Origin: Bacilli bacterium
GTDB taxonomy: Bacteria; Bacillota_I; Bacilli_A; RF39; UBA660
Assembly (NCBI GenBank): GCA_900769695.1
Contig: CAAGHO010000054.1
Location: 1-22,502 of the forward strand
Reading direction: 5' to 3'
DNA length: 22,502 bases
The notes under the pieces were generated by a model. That model was not told the DNA's origin. It saw only the letters and a program-made list of their open reading frames with translations, and searched no databases. A program made the position numbers and the translations under genes. Shown here one piece after another: positions 22,277-22,502 of the stretch (position 1 is its first letter; each line of letters begins with the position of its first letter).

Positions 22277-22502
22277 ATGAATTTTAATTCTTATTTTGAG
22301 TTGTATCTAAAACAAGGAGTACTTGATTTTGTTAATAGTCATGTTGAAGAAAGTGTTAACAAAGCTAATGTTGATTCTATTTTTATAGAAGACAGAGAGG
22401 GACTAGAATTTAAATGTTATGTTATTTTAACTATAAATGATAGTTATAAGTATACTGTTGAATGTGATGGTGATTTAGAAAAATTAGATAATTCATTTAA
22501 AA
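22277..22502 (+). CDS. Protein of unknown function (5' end, runs off the window)
   Basis: An ATG at 22277 opens a frame with no stop through the end of the window (75 codons). It begins MNFNSYFELYLKQGVLDFV, is acidic and shows no signal or membrane segment in the visible part; I do not recognise it. GGTGAG (22265-22270) six bases upstream is an acceptable ribosome binding site. It follows the transfer-operon terminator, so it probably belongs to a separate unit of the element. Confidence 0.65.
   Translation, partial: MNFNSYFELYLKQGVLDFVNSHVEESVNKANVDSIFIEDREGLEFKCYVILTINDSYKYTVECDGDLEKLDNSFK

Larger units (their letters stand above)
4996..22502 (+). mobile_element. Integrative and conjugative element, Tn1549/CTn4-like, left part
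   Basis: From the broken ABC ATPase gene to the window end nearly all genes are plus-strand and conjugation-related. The order is a ParB-like protein, surface adhesin with sortase, SSB, replication-type protein, MobC, relaxase, PcfB-like protein, VirD4, VirB2-, VirB6- and PrgI-like proteins, VirB4 and a wall peptidase. Gene order and family types resemble the C. difficile CTn4/Tn1549 group. The left boundary is inferred from loss of ATPase homology; no integrase, excisionase or right attachment site is visible, so a terminal repeat cannot be checked. An integrated plasmid is an alternative. Confidence 0.85.

Overview
The window comes from an AT-rich, low-GC Gram-positive (Bacillota-like) chromosome with a cell wall. 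Evidence is the 23S/5S rRNA sequence, AGGAGG-type ribosome binding sites, a sortase with its wall-anchored substrate, and conjugation genes of the Tn1549/CTn4 kind. TGA is used as a stop (tsaE, parB-like, relaxase) and tryptophan is TGG, so this is the standard bacterial code, not the Mycoplasma code. I cannot name a species; a gut commensal is a reasonable guess.

Bases 1-5013 are chromosomal. The 3' end of a 23S rRNA (1-413), a 5S rRNA (478-584) and an rrn terminator are followed by a tightly packed tsaE-tsaB-rimI-tsaD operon (671-3168) for the tRNA t6A modification. Next come a YdcF/DUF218-like gene, then on the minus strand an ABC-transporter permease and only the last ~60 codons of its ATP-binding partner. 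The ATPase gene is cut off near 4996-5013, where everything to the right becomes plus-strand conjugation genes. I read this as the left junction of an integrated element.

Bases ~5000-22502 look like the left part of an integrative and conjugative element (ICE); its right end and integrase are outside the window. Its first part carries an orphan ParB-like protein, a membrane-anchored protein of unknown role, a thioester-domain/SpaA-fold surface adhesin with a VPDTL sorting signal and the overlapping gene for its likely sortase, a short SSB and two small proteins. The second part is DNA processing: a winged-helix replication-type protein, a C4/G4-run hairpin cluster (possible oriT or leader control), a DUF3789 microprotein, MobC, a MobA/MobL-type relaxase and a DUF3801/PcfB-like protein. 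The third part is the transfer channel: VirD4/TraG coupling ATPase, VirB2-like small protein, VirB6/TrbL-like membrane protein, PrgI-like protein, VirB4 ATPase, and a membrane-anchored C39-like peptidase that probably opens the wall.

Unexpected structure sits inside this plan. A Tim44-like gene, apparently with its own promoter and terminator, interrupts the transfer operon. A 14-bp-stem hairpin lies inside the pcfB-like coding region. The sortase seems to lack the catalytic arginine, and one of the two SpaA domains of the adhesin seems to lack its isopeptide residues. The most original leads are the Tim44 cassette, the in-gene hairpin, the C/G-run cluster before mobC, and the adhesin/sortase pair inside a conjugation locus.
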